Part shown: positions 20,098 to 28,570 of the stretch, piece by piece
Layout of the letters: every line of letters begins with the position of its first letter
Position numbering within the stretch: the stretch's first letter is position 1
Origin: Parvibaculaceae bacterium PLY_AMNH_Bact1
GTDB taxonomy: Bacteria; Pseudomonadota; Alphaproteobacteria; Parvibaculales; Parvibaculaceae
Assembly (NCBI GenBank): GCA_032881465.1
Contig: CP126168.1
Span: 248,001 to 312,000 of the forward strand
DNA length: 64,000 nt
Direction of reading: 5' to 3'
Program-made: the position numbers and the translations under genes
The notes under the pieces: generated by a model
The model's input: the letters and a program-made list of their open reading frames with translations, nothing else
The model's database searches: none
Told to the model about the DNA's origin: nothing

Positions 20098-22266
20098 ATG
20101 CGCGCGACATTGACGACAATTGGAAGTCTGCTTGGGATCGTGCTGTTGATGGTTGTCGGGGTCGTGCTGCTCAGGGCAGAAGCTGAGGCGCCACCACCTG
20201 TTGATCCTGCACCTCTCATTGCCAGAGCGAACGACTACCATGTCACGATCCACCGAGATCACTTTGGCATTCCCCACATCTACGGCAAGACCGATCCGGA
20301 CGTGGCCTTCGGCCTGGCTTTTGCTCATGCGGAAGACGACTTTGCGACCATCCAAGAAGTGGCGATTGCCTCGAGAGGCCAACTCGCTGCGACCAAGGGG
20401 ATAGACGCCGCGGTGACCGACTATCTCGTGCACCTTCTGCGTGTGTGGGAAGCGGTAGATGCTAAATACTATACTCATGTATCGCCTGAAGCCCGTGCAT
20501 TGGCAGAAGCCTATGCAGACGGTGTGAATTATTACGCGGCCCTTAACCCAGGTGAGGTTGAGGCTGGCCTTCTGCCCATGACCGGTAAGGATGTGGTCGC
20601 GGGCTTCACATTCAAGGCCCCGTTTTTCTATGGCATGCAAAACCACATTCTCGAGCTCTTTGAGCCGGAGAGAAAACGTGAGATCTCCTTAGGGCCTGAG
20701 CGCGCGTTCCTGCTGACCGACGAAGCGTTCGCCCATGCTGGATCAAACGGATTTGCGGTGGCGCCCTCGCGTTCGGCAGACGGGAAGACGCGTCTCCTAA
20801 TCAATTCCCATCAGCCTTATAAGGGCCCCGTTGCCTGGTATGAAGCACGTCTGAAAAGTGAAGAGGGGTGGGATGCCGTTGGTGGTGTGTTCCCTGGGTC
20901 GCCGCTCATGCTACACGGTCACAACCGCCGGGTCGGGTGGGCCTCAACCGTCAACAAGCCAGACCTTGTCGATACTTATGTTCTCACCGTGAACCCGGAC
21001 CATCCGGATCAATACCTGTTGGATGGCGAGTGGCGGGAGTTTGAGAAAACGAGTGTGGACATCAAGGTGCGGCTCTGGGGACCCTTCTGGTGGACCGTTT
21101 CGCGCGATGTTGAATATTCCGAGCATGGACCTGTCATCCGTCAGGAGCATGGAACCTATGCAGTACGGTATGCAGGGATGGGCGAAGTCGGAAACATCGA
21201 TCAGCGTCTCGCCATGAATAAGGCGGACTCGCTGGATGAATGGCTGGCCGCTATGGCCATGCAGGCACTGCCCTCTATCAACTATGTCTATGGGGATGCC
21301 GATGGCAACATAGCTCTCCTCTACAATGGTCAGATGCCAAATCGGTTGGAGGGTCTTGATTGGCAACAATATTTGCCCGGTGATCGTTCCGATCTGATCT
21401 GGAAGGAGTACCTGCCCTTTGATCAGGTGCCTTTACTGCTCAATCCAAAGGCGGGCTTTGTTACAGAAGCAAACAGCACGCCCTTCAAAGCGACCGCTCC
21501 AGAAGACGACTTGAAGCTTGAAGACTTCTCCGCAACGCTTGGCATCGAAACACAGATGACGAACCGTGCGTTTCGCGCGCTGGAACTGCTTGGTTCCGAT
21601 GGGTCCATCAGCGCAGAAGAGTTCCGAGCCTACAAATATGACCATGCATACTCGACCGAGTCAGAACTCGCTTTGATGATCAAGGAAGTGCTCAAAGTGG
21701 ACGCGGGCAGCGATGAAGATCTGAAACAGGCTCAGGCGATCCTTCGAGAGTGGAATTTGGAGACCGACTATGAAAGTCGCGGTGCGGCGCTCGGCGTATT
21801 GATGGGGGAGCCGGTGGTGCGAGCCCGGCTCGGTGGAAAGGAACCTCCCGCTCCGCTCGATAGCCTGCAAGATGCCATTGCGCATTTGAAAGAGCACTTT
21901 GGCCGCCTTGACCCCAAATGGGGTGACGCAAATCGCATCATCCGGGGCAGTGTCGACATGCCGATCCAGGGCGGGCCGGACATTCTGCGCGCCGTGTATG
22001 GTCAGAAATCCGAGGAAGATGGCCGTCTCGGCGCCGAAGGCGGCGACACATACATTATGTTTGTTGAATGGGATGAAGACGGCAATGTCTCTTCGGAGAG
22101 CATTCATCAGTTTGGCTCCGCGACGATTGATGAAACGTCGCCCCACTTTGCAGATCAGGTCCCGCTGTTTGCCGAAGAAAAAACGACGCCTGTCTTGTTG
22201 GATTGGGAGGCGTTTGAGCCAACGATCGCGGAGAGTTATCGCCCTGGAATGCGGGCGGCGAGATGA
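20098..22266 (+). CDS. Penicillin acylase/AHL acylase family protein (membrane anchored)
   Basis: A 722-residue Ntn-hydrolase that hydrolyses amide bonds, as in penicillin, cephalosporin or acyl-homoserine-lactone acylases. An N-terminal hydrophobic helix (residues 7-26) anchors or exports it to the periplasm. The HRDHFGIPHIYGKTDPDVAFG motif lies in the alpha chain. The self-cleavage site is AHAGSNGFAVAPS, making Ser216 (in GSN) the predicted nucleophile of the beta chain; NYVYGDADGNIALLYNGQMP follows later. It is a single gene 81 bp after the dienoyl-CoA reductase-like gene. Quorum quenching, antibiotic breakdown or scavenging of acyl amides are all possible; the sequence does not decide. 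Confidence 0.9.
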   Translation: MRATLTTIGSLLGIVLLMVVGVVLLRAEAEAPPPVDPAPLIARANDYHVTIHRDHFGIPHIYGKTDPDVAFGLAFAHAEDDFATIQEVAIASRGQLAATKGIDAAVTDYLVHLLRVWEAVDAKYYTHVSPEARALAEAYADGVNYYAALNPGEVEAGLLPMTGKDVVAGFTFKAPFFYGMQNHILELFEPERKREISLGPERAFLLTDEAFAHAGSNGFAVAPSRSADGKTRLLINSHQPYKGPVAWYEARLKSEEGWDAVGGVFPGSPLMLHGHNRRVGWASTVNKPDLVDTYVLTVNPDHPDQYLLDGEWREFEKTSVDIKVRLWGPFWWTVSRDVEYSEHGPVIRQEHGTYAVRYAGMGEVGNIDQRLAMNKADSLDEWLAAMAMQALPSINYVYGDADGNIALLYNGQMPNRLEGLDWQQYLPGDRSDLIWKEYLPFDQVPLLLNPKAGFVTEANSTPFKATAPEDDLKLEDFSATLGIETQMTNRAFRALELLGSDGSISAEEFRAYKYDHAYSTESELALMIKEVLKVDAGSDEDLKQAQAILREWNLETDYESRGAALGVLMGEPVVRARLGGKEPPAPLDSLQDAIAHLKEHFGRLDPKWGDANRIIRGSVDMPIQGGPDILRAVYGQKSEEDGRLGAEGGDTYIMFVEWDEDGNVSSESIHQFGSATIDETSPHFADQVPLFAEEKTTPVLLDWEAFEPTIAESYRPGMRAAR

Positions 22267-22297
22267 GTTGCTGACAAAACAACGTCAATCTGATTGA

Positions 22298-22948
22298 GTG
22301 CGGCGCATGACAGATGCGTTTCATGCTACAGATGAATTTGCTTCGCAGTTCGATAGTCTGCTTGCCTGGCGGCGCGACGTGCGTCGGTTCAAAACAGATC
22401 CATTGGAACCTGGGCTCCTCGAAGAACTGATTGATCGTGCCTGTCTCGCCCCAAGTGTTGGAAATGCGCAACCCTGGCGGTTCGTCTCCGTGGAGAGTCC
22501 AGATCACCGGAATATGGTTGCAGAGAGCTTTGCGCACGAAAACGCTGAAGCAGCCAAGCTCTATAAAGACGAGAAAGCGCGTCTATATTCTGAACTAAAG
22601 CTTGCGGGCCTAAAGGAAGCACCGGTCCACCTTGCTGTCTTCTCAGACACTGAAACGGTGCTCGGGAGTGGTCTCGGGCGTCAAACCATGCCAGAGACGC
22701 TCATCTATTCGACCGTCTGCGCTATTCACACACTCTGGCTGGCTGCGAGAACCAGAGGCGTCGGCGTGGGTTGGGTCTCGATTCTCGACCCAAAAGTAAT
22801 CACGCGCACATTAAATGTGCCTCCAAATTGGCAGTTTGTTGGCTATCTCTGCCTCGGCTATCCCATTGAAAATCATGATGATCCGGAACTTGTGCGCCAC
22901 GGATGGCAGGGCCGGATAGGCCGATCGAAAGTCCTATTTCGGAAGTGA
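22298..22948 (+). CDS. bluB: 5,6-dimethylbenzimidazole synthase
   Basis: A 216-residue flavin-destructase of the nitroreductase fold that breaks FMNH2 down to 5,6-dimethylbenzimidazole, the lower ligand of vitamin B12. Motifs are WRRDVRRFKTDP near residue 24, APSVGNAQPWRFV near residue 51, and the PETLIYSTVCAIHTLWLAAR helix followed by GVGWVSILDP. It uses oxygen and so implies aerobic ligand synthesis. It stands just before the cobalamin riboswitch but is not under it; CobT, which uses its product, is coded at 33668-34729. A second ATG is only three codons in, so the exact start is open. Confidence 0.92.
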   Translation: MRRMTDAFHATDEFASQFDSLLAWRRDVRRFKTDPLEPGLLEELIDRACLAPSVGNAQPWRFVSVESPDHRNMVAESFAHENAEAAKLYKDEKARLYSELKLAGLKEAPVHLAVFSDTETVLGSGLGRQTMPETLIYSTVCAIHTLWLAARTRGVGVGWVSILDPKVITRTLNVPPNWQFVGYLCLGYPIENHDDPELVRHGWQGRIGRSKVLFRK

Positions 22949-23002
22949 CAGGCAGGCTCCTGCCTTGCCGTCAGCTGGTGTATGCGCTACACCCTCCCGC
23001 AA

Positions 23003-23166
23003 TGGTGCCCCGTTCTCGGGGGTAAAAGGGAATCCGGTGCAACCCCGGAACTGTACCCGCAACTGTAAGTGGGAAGTTTTCTGCCACCTCTAAATGTCAC
23101 TGAAGCGCGCTCGGCGCTTTGGGAAGACAGGCAGAAAACGTCGATCCACAAGTCAGGAAACCTGCC
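23003..23166 (+). ncRNA. Cobalamin (B12) riboswitch
   Basis: Conserved blocks appear in order: GGTGCCCCG at 23004, GGGAATCCGGTGCAA at 23028-23042, CCGGAACTGTACCCGCAAC at 23045, TGTAAGTGGG at 23064, and the B12 box AGTCAGGAAACCTGCC at 23151-23166. It lies in the 367-bp gap between bluB and btuB and should repress the btuB-to-cobQ transcript when adenosylcobalamin is plentiful. Its outer ends are approximate. Confidence 0.95.
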
Positions 23167-23236
23167 ATTGCGTCGTCCGTCCCCGGACCGGGTGTGTCCA
23201 TGGGAGCGGTTCTCGCAGTGACGACAATGTTTGGAT

Positions 23237-23309
23237 GAAGGACGGATGGTTCCGTGCTCCACACATTGTTGTGGGCCGCTGGGCCGATGTCCTTCCTTAA
23301 AAGGGGACA
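23237..23309 (+). promoter_or_regulatory. Riboswitch expression platform with Shine-Dalgarno sequestor
   Basis: A hairpin pairs 23288-23292 (TGTCC) with 23305-23309 (GGACA) and 23295-23298 (CCTT) with 23301-23304 (AAGG), burying the AAGGGGA ribosome site of btuB. Upstream, GAAGGAC at 23237-23243 can pair with GTCCTTC at 23289-23295 and would free the ribosome site. No U-run follows, so control looks translational. The pairing is seen in the sequence; the switching is inferred. Confidence 0.6.
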
Positions 23310-23315
23310 CTGATA

Positions 23316-25142
23316 ATGTCATTGCTAAAGAGAATTCTTCTAACAACAGTGCCCGTTTGGGCGGTGGCGCAACCTGTTCTTGCCGCTGAGCAAGCACCGG
23401 AAATCGTGGTGACCGCGACGCGGACTGAAATTGCTACGACGCAGGTGGGCAGCTCCATCTCAGTCTTAACGGCAGAGGAAATCGAAGAGCGTCAATATGC
23501 CTTCACGGTTGATGCAATTCGCTCATTGCCTGGCGTCATAATCAATCAGAATGGTCCTTTCGGTGGATCGGCATCAGTTCGAATTCGCGGCGCTTCTTCA
23601 GATCAAACTTTGGTTCTGGTTGACGGGGTAATCGTCAATGATCCAGCAAGCCCAGGCGCCGGGTTTAATTTCGCTAATCTTGACCCGAATGATATTGAGC
23701 GGATTGAGCTTTTGAGAGGCCCTCAGAGTACGCTCTACGGATCTCAGGCAATTGGCGGTGTCGTGAACATCATCACAAAACGGGCGGAAGAACCGTTTGC
23801 CTACAACGCATTTGTTGAAGCGGGTTCATTCAACACACTCCGTTCCGGCGGCAGCGTTTCAGGCGAAGTGGGTGATACCGACTATAGAATCTCGCTAAGC
23901 GGCATCCGCACAAACGGGATTTCCAAGGCTGATGAAAATGATGGCAACATTGAGGAAGATGGCTACAAGAATTACACATTCAGCGGCAATATTGGGTCAG
24001 ATCTGACCGAAGTTTTGCGTGCTGAAGGTGGCATTCGCTATTCAGACAGCCGAAACGAGTTTGATGCCGGCGGTGGTGTCGGTGGTGACGGAGATCGGGT
24101 TGGGCATACCCGTGAGCTGCAGGCAAATGCCTCACTTCACCTCAGCACATTTTCAGGTCAGCTTCAGAATAGCCTGACCGCCAGTCACTCTCTGACTGAC
24201 CGTGACAATGAATCAAATGGAGTGCGCTCTTTTAGTGCAACTGGTGAGCGCACATCTCTGGAATATCTGGGCGCCGTGACAATGTCGGATACCTGGAACG
24301 CGATCGTCGGGTTAAAAACTGAAGATACTGAAATAAAGGGTGGATCGTCGATCCAAACCGACAGCGTTTTCGGCCAGGTTCAGGTGCTTCCGCTGGAGGG
24401 TCTCTCGCTCATTGGTGGTGTTCGCCATGACGATCATGAAACTGCTGGCGGCGTTACCACTTTCCGTTTCACAAGTGCCTACGAGTTGACTGAAACCGGA
24501 ACTGTCTTCCGAGGGTCTTGGGGCGAAGGGTTCAAGTCACCGACGCCGTTCCAACTGACCTTCTTCTGCTGTGGGGCGACAGGCTCCAATGCCAATCTGA
24601 AGCCTGAGGAATCTCGAGGTTGGGATCTGGGTATTGAGCAGGAGTTTTTGGGCGGCAAAGCTGATGTTCAGGTGAATTACTTCCAACAAGATGTCGAAAA
24701 CCAAATTGATTTTTCTTTCCCGGCAGGCGGGTACTTGAATGTTGATCAGGTTGAAACAGAAGGGTGGGAATTCATTGCTTCAGCACGCCCGGCAGATTGG
24801 ATTGATCTGAGTGCGAACTTCACCCACCAGTCCGCGATTGATGTGTCTACCGGGAGTCAGCTTGTACGGACACCGGCAAACATTGCGACGCTCAATGTCA
24901 CGACCTACCCGACAGAAGCGTTGGCTGTTGGCGGCGCCGTCACCTGGAACGATGATGAGACCGACAACAATGGACCTGTCCAGGACTGGTTCCGAGTGGA
25001 TGTTCGCAGTTCCTATCAACTGAACGATGAAGTGGAACTCTTCGCGCGCGTAGAGAACCTGCTCGATGAACAATACCAGGATATTCTGGGTTTTGGGACG
25101 CCGGGCATTTCTGGTTTCTTCGGACTTCGGATCAAAGGATGA
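23316..25142 (+). CDS. btuB: TonB-dependent vitamin B12 receptor
   Basis: A 608-residue outer-membrane receptor. A signal peptide ends near residue 23 (VLAAEQ). The TonB box EIVVTATR begins at residue 28. The plug domain follows (SVRIRGASSDQTLVLVDGV, RIELLRGPQSTLYGSQAIGG), then a beta-barrel that ends in the typical aromatic/basic strand GFFGLRIKG. Identity as a B12 receptor rests on the riboswitch upstream and on the B12 genes that follow. It overlaps the next gene by 4 nt. Its base composition looks a little more AT-rich than its neighbours, which is common for outer-membrane proteins. Confidence 0.92.
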   Translation: MSLLKRILLTTVPVWAVAQPVLAAEQAPEIVVTATRTEIATTQVGSSISVLTAEEIEERQYAFTVDAIRSLPGVIINQNGPFGGSASVRIRGASSDQTLVLVDGVIVNDPASPGAGFNFANLDPNDIERIELLRGPQSTLYGSQAIGGVVNIITKRAEEPFAYNAFVEAGSFNTLRSGGSVSGEVGDTDYRISLSGIRTNGISKADENDGNIEEDGYKNYTFSGNIGSDLTEVLRAEGGIRYSDSRNEFDAGGGVGGDGDRVGHTRELQANASLHLSTFSGQLQNSLTASHSLTDRDNESNGVRSFSATGERTSLEYLGAVTMSDTWNAIVGLKTEDTEIKGGSSIQTDSVFGQVQVLPLEGLSLIGGVRHDDHETAGGVTTFRFTSAYELTETGTVFRGSWGEGFKSPTPFQLTFFCCGATGSNANLKPEESRGWDLGIEQEFLGGKADVQVNYFQQDVENQIDFSFPAGGYLNVDQVETEGWEFIASARPADWIDLSANFTHQSAIDVSTGSQLVRTPANIATLNVTTYPTEALAVGGAVTWNDDETDNNGPVQDWFRVDVRSSYQLNDEVELFARVENLLDEQYQDILGFGTPGISGFFGLRIKG

Positions 25143-25987
25143 TCAGAGCGACAATCGGATTAGGGTTCGGCCTTCTGGTCAGCGGTGTGTCCGCTGGCCA
25201 GGCGGCCGGCCCGTCGGTCGTCTCTCTTGATTTTTGCGCTGACCAATATGTCTTGGCACTGGCTGATGTCGACCAGATCATTGGTGTCTCACCCCACGCA
25301 GAGACGGAATTTTCATACCTCGCAGAAAAAGCAGTGGGTATACCGAAAATCCGACCAACTGCAGAAGAGATTCTAATCCTGCAGCCAGAAGCGGTCGTGC
25401 GCTTGTGGGGTGGTGGCTATGGTGCAGCAGATACGCTGGAACGCTATGGCATCCCCGTGGTGCAGGTCTCACTGGCTGTGACATTGGAGGAGACCAAATC
25501 AAACCTCCTGGCAGTCGGCAAGGCACTTGGGCATCTGGACCGGGCAGAGGCAATTGCAGCTGATCTGGAGGCGCGGATCTCATCAGTTCAGACCGATCCC
25601 CAGGGAGAACGCCCCGTCGCACTTTATGTGACCCCTTCGGGAACAACCACCGGCCGCGGTACCTTCATCCATGAGATGATGACAATCGCAGGCGTCGATA
25701 ACATGTCTGCTGAGCTGGGGACGTCACCTTGGCACCCGGTGAACTTGGAAGCTCTAGCGCTCAGTCCGCCCGACATGATTGTCGCTGGGTTCTATGACTT
25801 GAGGTCGGGGAAGCTGAGTAACTGGTCTCTCTCTCGCCACGAGTTCTTGCGAAGACAGGGCGACGTCAGACCTGTGGCGCGTATTCCCAGTCGTGAGATT
25901 GCCTGCGCAGCCTGGTTTGTTGTCGACGCGATTGAAGAAATCGCAGCCACGCGCAGGGCCTTGTCATTGGACGCGGTGGACCGGTGA
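25139..25987 (+). CDS. btuF: Vitamin B12 ABC transporter periplasmic binding protein
   Basis: A 282-residue type III (helical backbone) substrate-binding protein. It has a signal peptide (residues 1-22), then SVVSLDFCADQYVLAL, the entry strand of the N lobe, with the HAETEF and PTAEEILILQPEAVV segments that mark the BtuF/FepB class. It should carry cobalamin or a precursor from BtuB to the BtuCD permease encoded at 28570-30335. The ATG overlaps the btuB stop (ATGA), giving coupled translation. The substrate assignment rests on context. Confidence 0.85.
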   Translation: MIRATIGLGFGLLVSGVSAGQAAGPSVVSLDFCADQYVLALADVDQIIGVSPHAETEFSYLAEKAVGIPKIRPTAEEILILQPEAVVRLWGGGYGAADTLERYGIPVVQVSLAVTLEETKSNLLAVGKALGHLDRAEAIAADLEARISSVQTDPQGERPVALYVTPSGTTTGRGTFIHEMMTIAGVDNMSAELGTSPWHPVNLEALALSPPDMIVAGFYDLRSGKLSNWSLSRHEFLRRQGDVRPVARIPSREIACAAWFVVDAIEEIAATRRALSLDAVDR

Positions 25988-26965
25988 ATGTTGTTTGGCC
26001 TCCATACGTCTTGGATACTGCTGGGTGCCCTCGCGCTTGAGGGCGCAGTAGGATATCCGGCTTGGATATGGCGAAGCATTGGGCACCCTGTTTCCTGGAT
26101 GGGGCGGTTTCTGAGCTTCGGGGAAGCTTGGTTAAACTCCCATAGCCGTCATCCCCGGCGGGACTTCTTGAGCGGCATGGTTTGGCTGGCTGGTGGGATC
26201 ACGTTACTTGGCGCGATGACCTGGACCCTGAGCGCAACACTTGGCCATGTAGCCCATGGATGGATGGTGGAGCTTCTCATCATCGCAACGCTGGTCGCGA
26301 GCCGGTCGCTCCATACACATGTCCGTGACGTTCAGTCTGCGCTTTCCTGTAACAACATTGCGGACGCGCGCCAGAAAGTGTCTCTCATTGTAGGCAGGAA
26401 CACAGATGCGTTGGAGGCGCCTGCCATTGCCCGAGCAGCGGTTGAGAGCCTCGCGGAGAATGCCTCAGACGGCGTTATTGCGCCTCTCTTCTGGGGGCTT
26501 GTGGCGGGCCTACCGGGCATCGCGGTTTATAAACTGGTCAACACAGCAGACAGCATGTGGGGCCACAGAAGTGATCGATATGAATGGTTTGGCAAAGCTG
26601 CAGCGCGTCTGGATGATTTCCTAAATCTTGTCCCGGCGCGCCTAACCGGCATTCTTTTTTGCCTGAGCGCGGGAAGCCTGCGGCGGAGCAGGGCAGCCTT
26701 CCGAGTAATGAGCCGCGATGCATCGAAACACCTGTCACCCAATGCGGGTTGGCCGGAAGCGGCAGTGGCGGGGGCATTGGATTGTCGCTTGGGCGGGCCG
26801 CGGATGTACCAGGCGGGAATCACCCAGGGCGTATGGCTTGGCGATGGTTCTGAAGACCTGGAGGCAAGCGATCTTGATCGTTCGTTGAAACTCTATCTGA
26901 CAATGCTCGGAATGATTGCGGCGATGATTTTTGTTATTGCCCTTGTGGGAGGAGCGCCGATATGA
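25988..26965 (+). CDS. cbiB: Adenosylcobinamide-phosphate synthase
   Basis: A 325-residue multi-pass membrane protein that attaches aminopropanol (phosphate) to adenosylcobyric acid. Family strings are GYPAWIWRSIGHPVSWMGR near residue 22, GRNTDALEAPAIARAAVESLAENASDGVIAPLFW around 136-168, and KLVNTADSMWGHRSDRYEWFGKAAARLDD around 185. It begins directly after the btuF stop and overlaps the next gene by 4 nt. It is called CobD in the aerobic-pathway naming. The partner amine is made by the PLP enzyme coded next. Confidence 0.94.
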   Translation: MLFGLHTSWILLGALALEGAVGYPAWIWRSIGHPVSWMGRFLSFGEAWLNSHSRHPRRDFLSGMVWLAGGITLLGAMTWTLSATLGHVAHGWMVELLIIATLVASRSLHTHVRDVQSALSCNNIADARQKVSLIVGRNTDALEAPAIARAAVESLAENASDGVIAPLFWGLVAGLPGIAVYKLVNTADSMWGHRSDRYEWFGKAAARLDDFLNLVPARLTGILFCLSAGSLRRSRAAFRVMSRDASKHLSPNAGWPEAAVAGALDCRLGGPRMYQAGITQGVWLGDGSEDLEASDLDRSLKLYLTMLGMIAAMIFVIALVGGAPI

Positions 26966-27969
26966 ATCCTCTCCTCCACGGTGGTGATCTCGAAGCGTTC
27001 GGTCGTCAAAACCCAGAGGCCTTGAGGCCTTTGATAGATCTAAGCACGGGTATCAACCCACGTGCCTATGAAGTTTCAATCGATAAGGATTGGTTGGTCC
27101 GACTGCCAACTCGCTCGGATGACGAAGCGTGCTGTGCCGCATTCGCAAACTACTCAGGCGTTGATCAGGCGTTTGTGCATGTTATGCCAGGCACGCAGAC
27201 CATTATCTCTGGTCTGCCTTATCTCTTTTGTGAAAAACGCGTGGCCGTGTTGTCGCCCACCTATGGGGAGCATGAAGCTTGCTGGCGGGCCGCTGGGCAC
27301 ACTGTTTCAACATATCCAGCATCAGAGATTTTAACCGCGGATGCTGATGTCATTGTTGTGACCAATCCGAACAATCCTGATGGTCATGTATTTGAGGACG
27401 CCGCGCTGCATGCCTGTCGGGCACGCCAGCAAGCACGAGACGGGTGGCTGATTGTCGATGAAGCCTTTATTGATTGCATGCCTGAACTCAGTGTCGCGAA
27501 AGAGGTTAAGCGAGGAGGTCTGCTGGTCTTGAGATCCTTTGGGAAGTTCTTCGGTCTAGCAGGCCTGAGGTTGGGCTTCTTGCTCGCCCCAGAAAACATA
27601 GCGGCACCATTGGCGCAGCGCCTGGGTCCCTGGAGCGCGAGCACCCCAGCGCTCCGCATCGCGGCAAAAGCCTATGGAGATGTGGACTGGATCGCGGAGA
27701 CGCGATTGCAGCTCAACCAACAGATGGATCGTTTGCTCGAAAGGGTTGTCCCGCGCTGTGGTAGGGAAGTCGGACGCACACCTCTGTTCGCGCTAGTAAA
27801 GGTTGAGAACAGCGCGGGGTTAGCGCGCCACTTGGCTGATCATGGAATTTTCATCCGGACATTTCCGAATATGCCAAACTACCTTCGCTTCGGGTTACCG
27901 GGTGAACCGTGGGCGTGGGATCGTCTCGAAACAGCTTTGACAGAATGGGAGTGCAAACATGAGTGCTGA
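26962..27969 (+). CDS. cobC: L-threonine-O-3-phosphate decarboxylase (CobC/Salmonella CobD type)
   Basis: A 335-residue PLP-dependent fold-I enzyme that makes (R)-1-aminopropan-2-yl phosphate for the cobalamin side chain. The N-terminus LLHGGDLEAFGR and DLSTGINPRAY are typical. The PLP region shows VVTNPNNPDGHVF and IVDEAFIDCMPE; the Schiff-base Lys lies in VLRSFGKFFGLAGLRLGF near residue 195. It overlaps cbiB by 4 nt and cobO by 11 nt. The name conflicts between pathways: it is cobC in Pseudomonas denitrificans and cobD in Salmonella. Histidinol-phosphate aminotransferase is the related alternative, unlikely given the context. Confidence 0.9.
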   Translation: MNPLLHGGDLEAFGRQNPEALRPLIDLSTGINPRAYEVSIDKDWLVRLPTRSDDEACCAAFANYSGVDQAFVHVMPGTQTIISGLPYLFCEKRVAVLSPTYGEHEACWRAAGHTVSTYPASEILTADADVIVVTNPNNPDGHVFEDAALHACRARQQARDGWLIVDEAFIDCMPELSVAKEVKRGGLLVLRSFGKFFGLAGLRLGFLLAPENIAAPLAQRLGPWSASTPALRIAAKAYGDVDWIAETRLQLNQQMDRLLERVVPRCGREVGRTPLFALVKVENSAGLARHLADHGIFIRTFPNMPNYLRFGLPGEPWAWDRLETALTEWECKHEC

Positions 27970-28570
27970 AGACGAGAACGTGACACACACAGAAGAAATG
28001 AAAAAGGTCCAGTCTGCACATCGCGAGAAAATGTCTGAGAAGAAAGAAGCTGATCGTGGTCTGTTTTTGATCCTCACTGGGGATGGAAAAGGCAAGTCCA
28101 GCTCAGCTTTTGGGTCAATCATCCGCGCGCTTGGCTGGGGCCATAGCGTCGGCGTCGTGCAATATGTGAAGGGCAATTGGAAAACAGGGGAGCGACAATT
28201 CTTCGAGAAGTACCCGGACCTTGTCACCTGGCATACAATGGGACAGGGCTTCACCTGGGATACGCAAGATCGTGAGAAGGACATGGCGGCGGCACGGGCC
28301 GCCTGGGACGTATCAGCGAAAATGCTGGCATCCGGCGATCATGACTTAGTGGTGCTTGATGAGTTGAACATTGTGCTGCGCTACGACTATTTGCCGGTTG
28401 ATGAAGTGCTGAAAGGCCTCATGAAACGTCATCCGCGCACAAGCGTTATGGTGACTGGACGGGATGCGAAAGAGGAGCTTCGCGCAAAAGCCGATCTCAT
28501 CACTGAAATGACACCAATAAAGCACCCGTTCGAATCTGGGATTAAGGCAAAGCGAGGCATCGACTATTAA
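27959..28570 (+). CDS. cobO: Cob(I)yrinic acid a,c-diamide adenosyltransferase
   Basis: A 203-residue ATP:corrinoid adenosyltransferase of the CobA/CobO/BtuR family, which forms the Co-C bond to adenosine. The P-loop LTGDGKGKSSSAFG begins near residue 41; VGVVQYVKGNWKTGERQFF and DLVVLDELNIVLRYDYL, with the Walker-B-like acids, follow. A charged leader of about 35 residues before the P-loop is typical of CobO. It shares one nucleotide with the btuC start (TAATG). It serves both de novo synthesis and salvage. Confidence 0.94.
   Translation: MSAEDENVTHTEEMKKVQSAHREKMSEKKEADRGLFLILTGDGKGKSSSAFGSIIRALGWGHSVGVVQYVKGNWKTGERQFFEKYPDLVTWHTMGQGFTWDTQDREKDMAAARAAWDVSAKMLASGDHDLVVLDELNIVLRYDYLPVDEVLKGLMKRHPRTSVMVTGRDAKEELRAKADLITEMTPIKHPFESGIKAKRGIDY

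Noticed and set aside
22271-22288. CTGAC...GTCAA repeat before bluB as a fourth copy of the BVMO operator
   Set aside because: Spacing is 3 bp longer than in the other three sites and it sits on the ribosome-site region, so it may be chance.
22950-22965. AGGCAG-GCTC-CTGCCT hairpin after bluB as a terminator
   Set aside because: The stem is short and is followed by only two T residues, so I do not call it.
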